A DNA stretch of 64,000 nt from Gaiellasilicea sp963763755 (GTDB taxonomy: Bacteria; Actinomycetota; Thermoleophilia; Gaiellales; Gaiellaceae). Every line of letters begins with the position of its first letter. Positions within the stretch are counted from its first letter, which is position 1. Positions 1-8,418 of the stretch are shown here, one piece after another. Location of the stretch: assembly GCA_963763755.1 (NCBI GenBank), contig CAVXQE010000007.1, positions 62,001 through 126,000 on the forward strand, given 5' to 3'. The position numbers and the translations under genes were made by a program. The notes beneath the pieces were generated by a model that did not search any database, was not told the origin of the DNA, and saw nothing but the letters and a program-made list of their open reading frames with translations.

Positions 1-12
1 GCTGGCCGAGAA

Positions 13-480
13 CTACGTCGGCTTCGACGTCGCGACGTCCGGCTGACGACAGTCGCCGCACTCGCCGCGCAACACGACCTCGTGCGCGTCGACGTTGTAG
101 CCGAGCCGGCCGGAGGCGCTCGCGATCGCGCGCTCGAGCGAAGGATCGGAGAACGGCTCGACCTTGCCGCAGTCCTCGCAGACCACGTGGTGGTGATGGT
201 CGCCGCCCGGTGAAGCGGGCTCGAAGCGGGCGATCCCGTCGCCGACGTCGACGCGCTGGACGAGACGAAGCTCCGAGAGCACCTCGAGCACGCGGTAGAC
301 CGACGCGATCCCCACCGACCGGCCGCCGACACGGAGGCTCGCGTGGATCTCCTGCGCGCTCGCGCAGCAGTCCTGACCGGACATCAGGTCGAGGACGGCG
401 GCGCGCGCCCCGCCGGCCCGGAAGCCGGCCTCGCGGAGGGCGTGCTCGGTGTGCTCGCGCCAGGAGCCGACGGCTGCCAT
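13..480 (-). CDS. zur: Fur-family zinc-responsive repressor (Zur-like)
   Basis: A 155-residue Fur-family regulator: N-terminal winged helix (about residues 5-80) and C-terminal dimerisation and metal domain. A His cluster (GDHHHHVV, about residue 93) is followed by CEDCGK (about 100) and a final CGDC (about 141), the paired CxxC structural zinc site of the family. Start chosen at the ATG at 478-480; a longer upstream ATG in frame would run into the divergent znuA promoter. It is divergent from znuACB with 45 bp between the starts, so zinc sensing is the best reading. Fur- or PerR-type iron or peroxide sensing cannot be excluded from sequence alone. Confidence 0.85.
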   Translation of the reverse strand: MAAVGSWREHTEHALREAGFRAGGARAAVLDLMSGQDCCASAQEIHASLRVGGRSVGIASVYRVLEVLSELRLVQRVDVGDGIARFEPASPGGDHHHHVVCEDCGKVEPFSDPSLERAIASASGRLGYNVDAHEVVLRGECGDCRQPDVATSKPT

Positions 481-486
481 GCCGAA

Positions 487-505
487 GATGATAGCGATTC
501 TCATC
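487..505. promoter_or_regulatory. Candidate Zur operator between zur and znuA
   Basis: Between the divergent starts lies gatgatagcgattctcatc, an imperfect palindrome whose outer arms (GATGA and TCATC) are perfect complements and whose centre is AT-richer than its surroundings. Size and symmetry resemble Fur/Zur boxes. A second short inverted repeat (gagaa-tcg-ttctc) lies at 534-546 inside the start of znuA. Binding is inferred, not shown. Confidence 0.5.
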
Positions 506-525
506 GGCGTGCTACGGTGCCAGGC

Positions 526-1353
526 GTGAAGACGAGAATCGTTCTCACTCTCATCGCAGCAGCGACGCTCGCCGGCTGCGGCAGCAGCTCCGGCTCGACA
601 GGGACAAAGGTCGTCGCCGCGTTCTACCCACTGGCGTTCGCCGCCCAGCAGATCGGAGGCGAGGGGATCGACGTCCGCAACCTGACCCCTGCCGGAGTCG
701 AGCCGCACGACCTCGAGCTCTCCGGCAGCGACATCCGCACCATCGCCGATGCGCACCTCGTCCTCTACCTCGGACAGGACTTCCAGCCGGCCCTCGAGGA
801 CGCGATCGACTCGACGAACGCGCACGCGGTCGACCTCCTCGAGCCGCGCGAGACGAAAGACCCTCACGTCTGGCTCGATCCGATCCGGTACGCGGCGATC
901 GCAGAGCGGATCGGCGAAGAGCTCGACCGTCGCCCCGAGGCCGAGCGCTTCGCGGCGAAGCTTCGCGTCCTCGACGGCGAGTTCCGCCGCGGCCTCTCCC
1001 ACTGCGAGCGCCACGAGATCGTCACGAGTCACGCAGCATTCGGCTACCTCGCCGAGCGGTACGGGCTCGAGCAGGTGGCGATCACGGGCATCGCGCCGGA
1101 GGCCGAGCCGACCCCACGCGAGCTGGAGGATGTCGTGCGCGAGGTGCAAGCGGTCGGTGCCACGACCATCTTCTCCGAGGCCCTCGTGTCGCCCCGTCTC
1201 GCGGAGACCGTCGCGCGCGAAGTCGGTGCGAAGACAGCCGTGCTCGACCCGCTCGAGGGCCTCACAGAGCAGGAGGTCGGAGCGGGCGAGGACTACTTCT
1301 CGATCATGCGCGCGAACCTCGCGGCGCTGCGGAAGGCACTGGCATGCCGGTAG
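526..1353 (+). CDS. znuA: Zinc ABC transporter substrate-binding lipoprotein ZnuA
   Basis: Cluster A-I metal-binding protein (275 residues) that captures zinc outside the membrane and delivers it to ZnuB. GTG start at 526, followed by a short signal peptide with lipobox LAGC (Cys18). Expected metal ligands: His in EPHD (about residue 58), DPHVWLDP (about 113) and TSHAAFGYL (about 168), and an acidic residue near LDPLEG (about 240). The long His-rich loop of many ZnuA proteins is absent. First gene of znuACB; its end overlaps the znuC start by 10 nt. Manganese specificity is possible, but the zur neighbour favours zinc. Confidence 0.88.
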   Translation: MKTRIVLTLIAAATLAGCGSSSGSTGTKVVAAFYPLAFAAQQIGGEGIDVRNLTPAGVEPHDLELSGSDIRTIADAHLVLYLGQDFQPALEDAIDSTNAHAVDLLEPRETKDPHVWLDPIRYAAIAERIGEELDRRPEAERFAAKLRVLDGEFRRGLSHCERHEIVTSHAAFGYLAERYGLEQVAITGIAPEAEPTPRELEDVVREVQAVGATTIFSEALVSPRLAETVAREVGAKTAVLDPLEGLTEQEVGAGEDYFSIMRANLAALRKALACR

Positions 1354-2063
1354 CGGTCGAGCTGCGCGACGTCTCGTTCGCCTACAACGGGGGCAGTCCC
1401 GTGCTGGAGCACGTGAACCTCGCCGTCGAAGCGGGCGAGTTCGTCGCGATCGCCGGCCCGAACGGCGGCGGCAAGACGACGCTGATGCGACTTGCGCTCG
1501 GGCTCGAGCGGCCGGCGTCGGGCGAAGCTCTCCTCTTCGGCGAGCCCGCGGCGAGATTCTCGGGCCGCTCCGCCCTCGGCTATCTCGCCCAGCGCTCGCA
1601 GCTCGGGGTCGACGCGCCCGCGACCGTGCGCGAGGTCGTCGCCGCAGGCCGGCTCGCGTCGGGAGGGCTGCTCGGCCCGCTGCGCCGCCGCGACCGCGCC
1701 ATCGTCGCCGAGTCGATCGAGCGTGTCGGGCTCGCCGACAGCGCCGATCTCCCGTTGCGGACGCTCTCGGGCGGCCAGCAGCAGCGCGCCTTCATCGCCA
1801 AGGCTCTCGCCGGCCAGCCGTCGCTGCTCGTCCTGGACGAGCCGACGACCGGAGTCGACGCCGAGTCGCAGGAGGCACTCGCGGGCCTGCTCGATCGCCT
1901 CCACCGCGAGCTCGCGGTCACCGTCCTCTACGTCTCGCACGAGTTCGGAGCGGTCGAGCGCTTCGTCGAGCGGCTCGTCCTCGTCCGTGGCGGAATCGTC
2001 TTCGACGGGCCGCCGAAGAGTCTCCCGGGCGTCTGGCACGACCCCTCCCACGCCCATGCTTGA
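1344..2063 (+). CDS. znuC: Zinc ABC transporter ATP-binding protein ZnuC
   Basis: A 239-residue ABC ATPase that powers metal import. Walker A GPNGGGKTT (about residues 39-47), signature LSGGQQQ (about 141), Walker B LLVLDEPTTG (about 160) and the switch His in SHE (about 198) are all intact. The ATG start lies inside the znuA end and the stop lies inside the znuB start, so the three genes are probably translationally coupled. Length and motifs match the manganese/zinc/iron chelate ABC family. Confidence 0.9.
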   Translation: MPVAVELRDVSFAYNGGSPVLEHVNLAVEAGEFVAIAGPNGGGKTTLMRLALGLERPASGEALLFGEPAARFSGRSALGYLAQRSQLGVDAPATVREVVAAGRLASGGLLGPLRRRDRAIVAESIERVGLADSADLPLRTLSGGQQQRAFIAKALAGQPSLLVLDEPTTGVDAESQEALAGLLDRLHRELAVTVLYVSHEFGAVERFVERLVLVRGGIVFDGPPKSLPGVWHDPSHAHA

Positions 2064-2857
2064 CCTGGAGTTCATGCGGCTGGCGTTCGCGGCGGGCGCG
2101 ATCGTCGGCCTGCTCGCGCCGGCGGTCGGCTTCTTCCTCGTCCAGCGGCAGCTCAGCCTGATCGGTGACGGCATCGGCCACGTGGCCTTCGCCGGCGTCG
2201 CCGCCGGTTACCTGCTGGGGATCTCGCCGGTGCTGACCGCACTCGTCGCCTCGATCGCCGGCGCCGGCGCGATCGAGTGGCTGCGCGCCCGCAAGCACAC
2301 GGCCGGCGACCAGGCGCTCGCACTCGTCTTCTACACGGGCATCGCCGCCGGGGTCGTCCTGATCTCGATGGCCGGCGCGCTGAACGTCAACCTCTTCGGC
2401 TTCCTCTTCGGCTCGATCCTGACGACCACCCGCACCGATCTCGCGCTCGTGGCCGCCCTCGGGATCGCCGGGCTCGGGACGATCGCCCTTCTGTACCGCG
2501 CGCTCGCCGGCGTCGCACTCGACGAGGAGGGCGCCCGCGTCGCCGGAGTCCCCGTTGCCGTTCCTCAACATCGTCCTCGCCGTGCTCGCCGCGACGACGG
2601 TGGCGGTCTCGATGCGGATCGTCGGGATTCTCCTGATCGCGGCCCTGATGGTGCTGCCGGTGATCGCGGCGACACAGATCGCCCGCAGCATGCGCTCGAC
2701 GCTCCTGCTCGGGATGGCGATCGGTCTCGGCAGCGTCCTCGGCGGCCTCACGGTCGCGTACTACGCCGACCTGCCTCCGGGCGGGACGATCGTCCTGATC
2801 GCCGCCGCGACGTTCCTGGTCACGAGCGGGATCGCGGCGCTCGGCCGGCTCAGGTGA
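2056..2857 (+). CDS. znuB: Zinc ABC transporter permease ZnuB (frame broken once)
   Basis: ABC-3 family membrane permease of about 266 residues with multiple hydrophobic helices. The ATG at 2056 overlaps the znuC stop. Residues 1 to about 165 read in one frame (ending ...ARVAGVP) and the rest (LPFLNIVLAVLAA... to the stop at 2857) read in the next, with a single extra base near 2550, probably the g after gtcccc. Both halves keep the family pattern, so a base error is likelier than a real lesion. Its end overlaps the converging QueA-like gene by 8 nt. Confidence 0.82.
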
Positions 2858-3884
2858 GGATCAGGTGGCTGTCGCCGAACTCGTGCCAGCGATAGCCGTG
2901 CACGATCGCCGACTCGTAGCTCCGCGCCAGTAGTTCCGGCCCAGCCGCCGCGCTCAGCATGTCGAGGTGCGATGCATCGGCCTCGTGAAAGCCGCTGAGC
3001 AGGCCGTCGATCGTCCGCAGACCTCGGTCGGGCGTGACCACGAGATCCGTCCAGCCCTCGCCGGCGTCGACCGTCCCGTCCTGCAGCGCGACGGTCTCGA
3101 GCGCGCGGACGACCGTCGTGCCGGCGGCGATGACGCGGCCGCCCCACAGGTGCACCGCGTTCACCAGTCGCGCCGTGTGCTCCGGGACGCGATACCGCTC
3201 GGGGTACGGGCGCTCGTGGCGCTCCTGCGACGAGACGCCGGTGTGCAGGGTGATCGGCGCGATGAGCACGCCGCCCGCGACGAGCTCGGTGATCAGCTCG
3301 GCCGTGAAGGGCCGGCCTGCGCTCGCCATTTCGGCGCTGCCGGGCTCGACCGCGTAGACGTTCTGGTACGCGGAGAGCGGCCAGCGCTGCGGGACGTAGC
3401 CGTAGCGAATCGGCTGCCCGTGCTCCGCGAGGTAGACCTGAAGCGGCCGCGGCAGGTCGAGACGAGCGAGCCACAGCCGGACACCGGCGTAGGGCGCGAG
3501 GATCCGGGCCGTGCCGCCGCCCGGGAGCTCGAACTGGTCGTCGACTCGGACGCTTCCGAACGGTGCGTCCCCGCGGCGGAGCTCGACGATCCAGAAGCGT
3601 TCGGGATCCTGGTCTCGGGCGGGCGTCGAGAGCCGCAGCTCGAGCCGCTCGCCGTCCGCACGCGTTGCGGGGACGGCCGCTGGAAGCGTCGCGGAGGTGT
3701 TGACGACGACCAGGTCGCCGGGTGCGAGGAACTGCGGCAGGTCACGAAAGCGGCCGTGGACGATCGAGCAGTCCGGACGGCTCGAGACCAAGAGACGCAC
3801 GTCGCCACGACCGGCATCGCCACGCGCCTCAGGCGGCTCGTGGGCCTCGAGCCGGGCGCGCAGATCGGTCGCGAGCGCGCTCAT
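2850..3884 (-). CDS. queA: QueA-like S-adenosylmethionine:tRNA ribosyltransferase-isomerase
   Basis: A 344-residue protein matching the QueA family, which transfers and isomerises the ribosyl moiety of SAM onto 7-aminomethyl-deazaguanine in tRNA to make epoxyqueuosine. Recognisable stretches are LVVVNTSATLPAAV (about residues 58-71), YGYVPQRWPLSAYQNVYA (mid-protein), the HTGVSS region, and HGYRWHEFGDSHLIL at the end. Length matches short QueA forms. No other queuosine gene is nearby, and actinobacterial QueA-like proteins often occur without the pathway, so the substrate is uncertain. Start ATG at 3882-3884 has only a weak ribosome-binding site. Confidence 0.75.
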   Translation of the reverse strand: MSALATDLRARLEAHEPPEARGDAGRGDVRLLVSSRPDCSIVHGRFRDLPQFLAPGDLVVVNTSATLPAAVPATRADGERLELRLSTPARDQDPERFWIVELRRGDAPFGSVRVDDQFELPGGGTARILAPYAGVRLWLARLDLPRPLQVYLAEHGQPIRYGYVPQRWPLSAYQNVYAVEPGSAEMASAGRPFTAELITELVAGGVLIAPITLHTGVSSQERHERPYPERYRVPEHTARLVNAVHLWGGRVIAAGTTVVRALETVALQDGTVDAGEGWTDLVVTPDRGLRTIDGLLSGFHEADASHLDMLSAAAGPELLARSYESAIVHGYRWHEFGDSHLILT

Positions 3885-4666
3885 AGCCGCCTTGGTCTAG
3901 AGCGGGCGTGGGGGAACTGGAAGTCCCGCAGAAGAAGGGGGCTCGTGGGGGAAACAGGTTCCCCCACGGAGCGAGCCGAAGGCGAGCGACGCTCACGCGA
4001 GGCCTCGACGAGGTCACGGGCGCGGAAGAGGCCGCTCGGCGCGTCGCCCTCGATCAGCTGCAGGAGGCCGGGAACGCTCTCCTCGGGCGGCGGGCGGTCG
4101 GAGATGTCCTCACCGGGAAACGCCTCCTGGTGCATCTGCGTCCGCATGTCGCCCGGGTCGACGGCGTAGAAGCGAAGTCCAGGGTGCTCGGCGCCGAGCA
4201 CCGCCGTGATCTGCGCCAGCGCCGCCTTGGACGAGCCGTAACCGCCCCAGGTCTCGTAGGGCTCGACCGCCGCATCGGAGGTGATGTTGAGGATCCGCGC
4301 CCCGTCGGTGAGCCGGGGAAGCGCGAGCTGCACGAGCGCGAGCGGTGCGAGCACGTTGATCTCGTAGACCCGGCGCAGCTCCTCGAGCGGGTAGTCCGCC
4401 AGCACCGGCTGCGGGCTCGGCCCGAGCACGCTCGCGTTGTTCACGAGCGCGTCGATCGAACCGCCTGCGGCGTCGACCAGGCGGCGCCGATGCTCGGGAT
4501 CGGCGACGTCGCCCGAGACTGCGACGACACCCTCGAGACCGCCGACCGCGCGCTCCAGTGCGTCTCCGTCACGCGCGTCGACGACGACCTGCCAGCCTCT
4601 CTCCGCCAGCGCGCGGGTGAGCGCGAGCCCGAGCCCGCGCGAGGCGCCGGTGACGATGGCCTGCAC
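3881..4666 (-). CDS. Short-chain dehydrogenase/reductase
   Basis: NAD(P)-dependent SDR of 261 residues. Nucleotide-binding TGASRGLG at residues 6-13, NNAS about 86-89, and the catalytic Ser (NITSDAA) with YGSSK (Tyr about 141, Lys about 145). A typical SDR would end soon after LFRARDLVEAS. Here about 35 extra low-complexity Arg/Ser/Pro residues follow, encoded by a hairpin-rich stretch, so the true end may be nearer 4005 or altered by an indel. It follows the small luciferase-family gene by 3 nt and overlaps the queA-like start by 4 nt. Substrate unknown. Confidence 0.8.
   Translation of the reverse strand: MQAIVTGASRGLGLALTRALAERGWQVVVDARDGDALERAVGGLEGVVAVSGDVADPEHRRRLVDAAGGSIDALVNNASVLGPSPQPVLADYPLEELRRVYEINVLAPLALVQLALPRLTDGARILNITSDAAVEPYETWGGYGSSKAALAQITAVLGAEHPGLRFYAVDPGDMRTQMHQEAFPGEDISDRPPPEESVPGLLQLIEGDAPSGLFRARDLVEASRERRSPSARSVGEPVSPTSPLLLRDFQFPHARSRPRRL
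3907..3968. repeat. Inverted/direct repeat with perfect hairpin upstream of the queA-like gene
   Basis: The 10-mer cgtgggggaa occurs at 3907-3916 and 3944-3953, and its exact complement at 3959-3968. The latter two form a perfect 10-bp stem with a 5-nt loop. It lies in the atypical tail of the SDR gene and 75 bp upstream of the queA-like start. It may be a terminator/attenuator or one copy of a dispersed palindromic element; no T-run follows on either strand. Confidence 0.6.
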
Positions 4667-4669
4667 TGC

Positions 4670-5002
4670 TCAGGCCTCGACCGGCACGCCGTGGCGCGCG
4701 ACGACCCGGTCGTAGTTCAGCCGCAACAGCGCGATCACGTCGCGGATGTCCTCGTCGGTCTCGATCTTGCGCGCCCCGAAGCCGGGCTTGCCGGGAAAGA
4801 CGGGGTGGTAGTCGATCCGGCCCTGATCGAAGAGGGTCTGCCAGACGTCCTTGGGAAGTCCGAAGTGCGCGACGTGGTCGCCGTGCAGGTGTCCGATCTC
4901 CCGGCGGCCGACCGTGAAGCCGAACTCGCCACGGGCGCCGAAGCCAGCCTCGACGCCCGGCCAGGACGTGACCTCGTTGGTGATCTGCTCGCTTGGTGTC
5001 AT
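4670..5002 (-). CDS. Small luciferase-family protein (DUF5519-like)
   Basis: A 110-residue soluble protein starting at the ATG at 5000-5002. Features: FGARGEFGFTVGRREIGHLHG (mid-protein, His-rich) and VIALLRLNYDRV near the C-terminus. This resembles the small 'luciferase family protein' group (DUF5519), whose biochemical role is not established; it is not the bacterial luciferase alpha/beta fold. Stop is 3 nt before the SDR start, so the two are probably co-transcribed. Confidence 0.6.
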   Translation of the reverse strand: MTPSEQITNEVTSWPGVEAGFGARGEFGFTVGRREIGHLHGDHVAHFGLPKDVWQTLFDQGRIDYHPVFPGKPGFGARKIETDEDIRDVIALLRLNYDRVVARHGVPVEA

Positions 5003-5051
5003 GCCCACACGATGGCCGCGGTCGGGTCTCAACCGCCAGCGGCAATTGGTC

Positions 5052-5702
5052 CTAGGACCGCGGGTCGACGAGCCCGGCCCGGACGGCCACGACAGCCGCC
5101 TGCGTCCGGTCGGTGACCCCGAGCTTTGCGAGGACGTGACCGACGTGCGTCTTCACCGTCTTCTCGGACAGCGTCAGCTCACGGGCGATGCGCTTGTTGG
5201 GAAAGCCGCGGGCGATCAGGATCAGCACCTCGCGCTCGCGTGGAGTCAGGCGGTCGAGGGGCCCGCGGCCGCCGTCGGCCCCCAGCGTCTCCATCAGCCG
5301 TGCGGCCACGACAGGATCGAGCAGAGCCTCGCCTGCGTGCGCGGCACGTACCGCGCGCACGAGCTCCTGCGGCTCGGCGTTCTTCAGCAGGTACCCGGCC
5401 GCACCCGACCTGAGCGCCGGCAGCAGCGTGTCGTCGTCGAGGAAGCTCGTCAGCACGATCACTCGCGCGCTCGGGACGGTCTCGCGCAACGCCCGCATGG
5501 CCGCCACGCCGTCGAGCCGCGGCATCACGAGGTCCATCAGGATCACGTCCGGGCGCAGCCGGGTCGCGACCTCGATCGCCTCCTCGCCGTCGGCGGCCTC
5601 GCCCACGACCTCGATTCCGTCCTGGAGCTCGAGGAATCCGCGCAGCCCCTCGCGGACCACCCCGTGGTCGTCGACGACGAGCACGCGGATCGACTCAGCC
5701 AT
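5052..5702 (-). CDS. NarL/FixJ-type response regulator
   Basis: A 216-residue two-domain regulator: receiver with phospho-acceptor Asp in VILMDLVMP (about residue 56), conserved Thr/Lys positions (VLTS, LLKNA), and a LuxR-type helix-turn-helix beginning LTPREREVLILIARG (about 150) with NKRIARELTLSEKTVKTH. It overlaps the end of the upstream kinase gene by 8 nt, so the two form a translationally coupled pair. Regulated targets cannot be read from the sequence. Confidence 0.9.
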   Translation of the reverse strand: MAESIRVLVVDDHGVVREGLRGFLELQDGIEVVGEAADGEEAIEVATRLRPDVILMDLVMPRLDGVAAMRALRETVPSARVIVLTSFLDDDTLLPALRSGAAGYLLKNAEPQELVRAVRAAHAGEALLDPVVAARLMETLGADGGRGPLDRLTPREREVLILIARGFPNKRIARELTLSEKTVKTHVGHVLAKLGVTDRTQAAVVAVRAGLVDPRS

Positions 5703-6828
5703 CGGCAGCCCGCAGGCGGACGGTCGTCCCCGCGCCGGGAACCGAGCTGATCTCCAGCGTCCCGCCCAGCCGGCGCGCACGCTCCTCCATCGACGTCAGC
5801 CCGAGCCGGCGCGACCGCGTACCGGGAGCATCCGGGTCGAAGCCGATGCCGTCGTCCGCCACCTCCAGCAGCAGCGTGCCCTCGTCGGCCCCGAGCGTGA
5901 CGACGACGCGCTGCGCCTTTGCGTGCTTGAGCACATTCTGGAGCGCCTCCTGCGCGATGCGGAAGACCTCGCGGTCCCGGACGGCGTCCGGCGGCAGCTC
6001 ACCGGCCAGCACGAGCTCGATCTCTTCTTGCCCCAGCCGGCCCAGAACGTCGATGTGCTTTCGCAGCGTGCCGCCGAGACCGTCCTTCTCGAGGTCGGGC
6101 GGCCGCAGCTCGAAGACGAGCGACCGGAGCTCTTCGAGCGCCTCTCGCGCCAGGACCTGCAGCTTGGCGACGCGTTCGCCGGCCGCGGCCGGGTCGCGCT
6201 CGAGCACGGTCGCTGCGGCCTCGGCTTCGAGCACGAGACCGAAGAGCTTCTGGCTGACGGCGTCGTGGAGGTCGAGAGCCAGCCGGTTTCGCTCGGCGAC
6301 GATCGAGAGCTCCCGCGTCTGCTCGTACAGGCGCGCATTCGCGATCGCGATCGCCGCGTGCGCGGCCAGCAAGCCGATCAGCTCCTCGTCCTCGTCCGTG
6401 AACTCCGCGCCGTCGAGCTTCTCGGTCAGGTAGAAGGCTCCGATCACCCCCGCCGGCGCGACGATCGGGACGCCGAGGAACGACCGCATGTCCGGGTGCG
6501 TTCTCGGCCACCAGCCGCGGAACCGCGGATGGTCGTGAATGTCACTCGTGCGGTACGGCGTCGTGGTGTCGAGCATGGCGCCGAGCATGCCGTGCTGCCG
6601 CGGCAGCGGGCCGAGCGAGGCGATCAGCTCGTCGCTCATGCCGGAGGTCAGGAAGCGCCGGAAGCCGCCCTCGCCGTCGGGCAGTCCCAGCGCCGCGTAC
6701 CGCGCACCGGCCAGCTCCCGCGAGCTGTCGACGAGCCGCTGCAGGACGTCGTCCACCGACACCTCGGCTGCAACCGCGAGCACCGCGTCGCTGACCGCCC
6801 TCAGGGTGGGACTCAGGCGCTCGGCCAT
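5695..6828 (-). CDS. GAF-domain sensor histidine kinase (HisKA_3 type)
   Basis: A 377-residue kinase with no clear membrane segment: N-terminal GAF-like sensor (about residues 35-180), dimerisation helix with phospho-acceptor His in ALDLHDAVSQKLFG (about 183), and ATPase domain with EALQNVLKHAKA (N box) and DDGIGFDP (G box). The overall form is that of DevS/NreB-like soluble kinases. In-frame starts further up (6900, 6933) are possible, but MAERL at 6828 fits the domain start best. It is upstream of, and coupled to, the NarL regulator. Confidence 0.85.
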   Translation of the reverse strand: MAERLSPTLRAVSDAVLAVAAEVSVDDVLQRLVDSSRELAGARYAALGLPDGEGGFRRFLTSGMSDELIASLGPLPRQHGMLGAMLDTTTPYRTSDIHDHPRFRGWWPRTHPDMRSFLGVPIVAPAGVIGAFYLTEKLDGAEFTDEDEELIGLLAAHAAIAIANARLYEQTRELSIVAERNRLALDLHDAVSQKLFGLVLEAEAAATVLERDPAAAGERVAKLQVLAREALEELRSLVFELRPPDLEKDGLGGTLRKHIDVLGRLGQEEIELVLAGELPPDAVRDREVFRIAQEALQNVLKHAKAQRVVVTLGADEGTLLLEVADDGIGFDPDAPGTRSRRLGLTSMEERARRLGGTLEISSVPGAGTTVRLRAADG

Positions 6829-6954
6829 CGCCGTTGACGATAGCCCTCGCTCGACTACCGAGGCGTCGCGGCCTGGGACCTGTTGACCATTGACATTCAT
6901 GGTCCACAGGCGCTCAATGCTCAGTAGCGTCAACAGCGGGAAGGGGAAAAGATC

Positions 6955-8043
6955 TTGCGCCCGACGCCAGGCCGATCGACCCCGTTCGAGCTCTCAGCCG
7001 TCGAAGAGTCCGGTGAAGGCATCCTGCCCCGGATCCCCACGGCGTTCTGGATCATCGACCGTGATCTGAGGATCACGACCGCCTACGGCCCCGGCTTCGA
7101 CTCGCTGAGCCTCCATCCAGAGCTCGACACGATCGTCGGCCTCAACCTCTTTGAGTACTTCAAGACCGACGATCCCGAGTTCGAGTCGATCGCCAACCAT
7201 CTGCGCGCGCTCGACGGCAAGACGGTCGACTGCAAGAGCAAGCTGCGAGGCCGGGAGGCCGAGGTCCGGCTGGAGCCGCTCCGCAGTCAGGATGAGGTCA
7301 TCGGCGTGATCGGGTTCGCGCTCGACGTCACCGAGCACCGCGTGCTCGAGGGCCAGATGCAGCGTGTGCAACAGATCGACTCGATGAGCGCCCTGGCGGG
7401 CGGCATCGCACACGACCTCAACAACGTCCTCACGGCCATCTCCGGCTTTGCCCACCTCGCGCTCAGCGAACTCGAGGCAGGCAGTGCGGCGGCGGCTCAC
7501 CTACAGCAGGCGATGAAGGCGAGCGAACTCGGTGCCGCGATGACGAGTGGGCTCGTGTCGTTCAGTCGTTGCGAGAAGCTCACTCCCCGCCGGCTGAATC
7601 TCGACGCGGTCATTCTCGACGTGGAAGCGATGCTGCGCGCGTTGATCGGAACGCCCGTCCGCCTGGTCATAGATCTCGACGGCAAACTCCCCGAGGTCTC
7701 CGCCGACCCCAACCAGCTGCGGCGGCTGCTCGTCAACCTTGCGGTCAATGCACGCGACGCGATGCCGGCCGGAGGAGTGCTGACGATCGAGACCCGGCAT
7801 GCAACCGGTGAAGGAGTCGTCGAGCTCAACATCCGCGACACCGGTATGGGCATGGACGAGGAGGTGCGCGCGCGGTTGTTCGAGCCGTTCTTCACCACCA
7901 AGCCGGCCGGCAAGGGGACCGGCCTGGGCCTGGCCGCGGTCCAGACGATCGTCACGCAGTGTGGCGGCTGGATCGAGGTCGATACCGCGCCCGGCCAGGG
8001 GACGATCTTCTCGATCGGGCTGCCGACGGCCGAAGCGGTCTAG
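6955..8043 (+). CDS. PAS-domain histidine kinase (NtrB-like architecture)
   Basis: A 362-residue soluble kinase starting at TTG 6955, preceded by an aagggg ribosome-binding site. PAS fold about residues 25-130 (WIIDRDLRITTAYG start), H box ALAGGIAHDLNNVLTAI (His about 152), N box LAVNARDAMPAGG and G boxes DTGMGMD and GKGTGLGL. No receiver domain and no adjacent same-strand regulator, so its partner is elsewhere; the STAS gene follows 39 bp downstream. Divergent from the GAF kinase. Confidence 0.85.
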   Translation: MRPTPGRSTPFELSAVEESGEGILPRIPTAFWIIDRDLRITTAYGPGFDSLSLHPELDTIVGLNLFEYFKTDDPEFESIANHLRALDGKTVDCKSKLRGREAEVRLEPLRSQDEVIGVIGFALDVTEHRVLEGQMQRVQQIDSMSALAGGIAHDLNNVLTAISGFAHLALSELEAGSAAAAHLQQAMKASELGAAMTSGLVSFSRCEKLTPRRLNLDAVILDVEAMLRALIGTPVRLVIDLDGKLPEVSADPNQLRRLLVNLAVNARDAMPAGGVLTIETRHATGEGVVELNIRDTGMGMDEEVRARLFEPFFTTKPAGKGTGLGLAAVQTIVTQCGGWIEVDTAPGQGTIFSIGLPTAEAV

Positions 8044-8082
8044 TCTGGTTTTCAATTCACACCCGCGCGCAATGCTGAAAGC

Positions 8083-8418
8083 GTGGGCGAGGAAGACGGA
8101 GGCTTCACGGTCATCAAGGTCTGCGGCGAAGCGGACGCGTACACCGCGCCCCGGATCCGCTCGGACCTCTCCAGCGCGCTCGGGACGTCGGCGCCCCTCG
8201 TCGTCGACCTGTCGCAGGCCACGTTCATAGACTCGACGGTGGTCGGGATCCTGCTCGAGAGCCTCGCCGAGTATGAGAAGCGCGAGTGCCCGCTCGTGCT
8301 CCTGCTGCCGGACGAGTCGGCGCCCGAGGTGCACCGCCTCTTCGAGCTGACTGGTCTCACCTCTCTGCTCCCCGTCGTGCGGAGCTGGGACGAGGCCGCT
8401 GCTCGCGTCGCAGGCTAG
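8083..8418 (+). CDS. STAS-domain anti-sigma factor antagonist
   Basis: A 111-residue single STAS domain of the SpoIIAA/RsbV type. The motif DLSQATFIDSTVVGIL contains the Ser-Thr pair where partner-switching kinases phosphorylate RsbV-like proteins. GTG start at 8083. In the family, the unphosphorylated form frees a sigma factor by binding its anti-sigma kinase; no such kinase is adjacent, so the partner is unknown. Its stop overlaps the stop of the converging NarL regulator by 4 nt. Confidence 0.85.
   Translation: MGEEDGGFTVIKVCGEADAYTAPRIRSDLSSALGTSAPLVVDLSQATFIDSTVVGILLESLAEYEKRECPLVLLLPDESAPEVHRLFELTGLTSLLPVVRSWDEAAARVAG

Noticed and set aside
1..46. Plus-strand fragment LAENYVGFDVATSG followed by TGA at the window edge
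   Set aside because: Only 14 residues, no motif, and it overlaps the end of zur; too little to call a gene tail.
13..1149. Long minus-strand frame covering znuA as well as zur
   Set aside because: Only the part below 480 has Fur-family sequence; the remainder is the complement of znuA, a common effect in GC-rich DNA.
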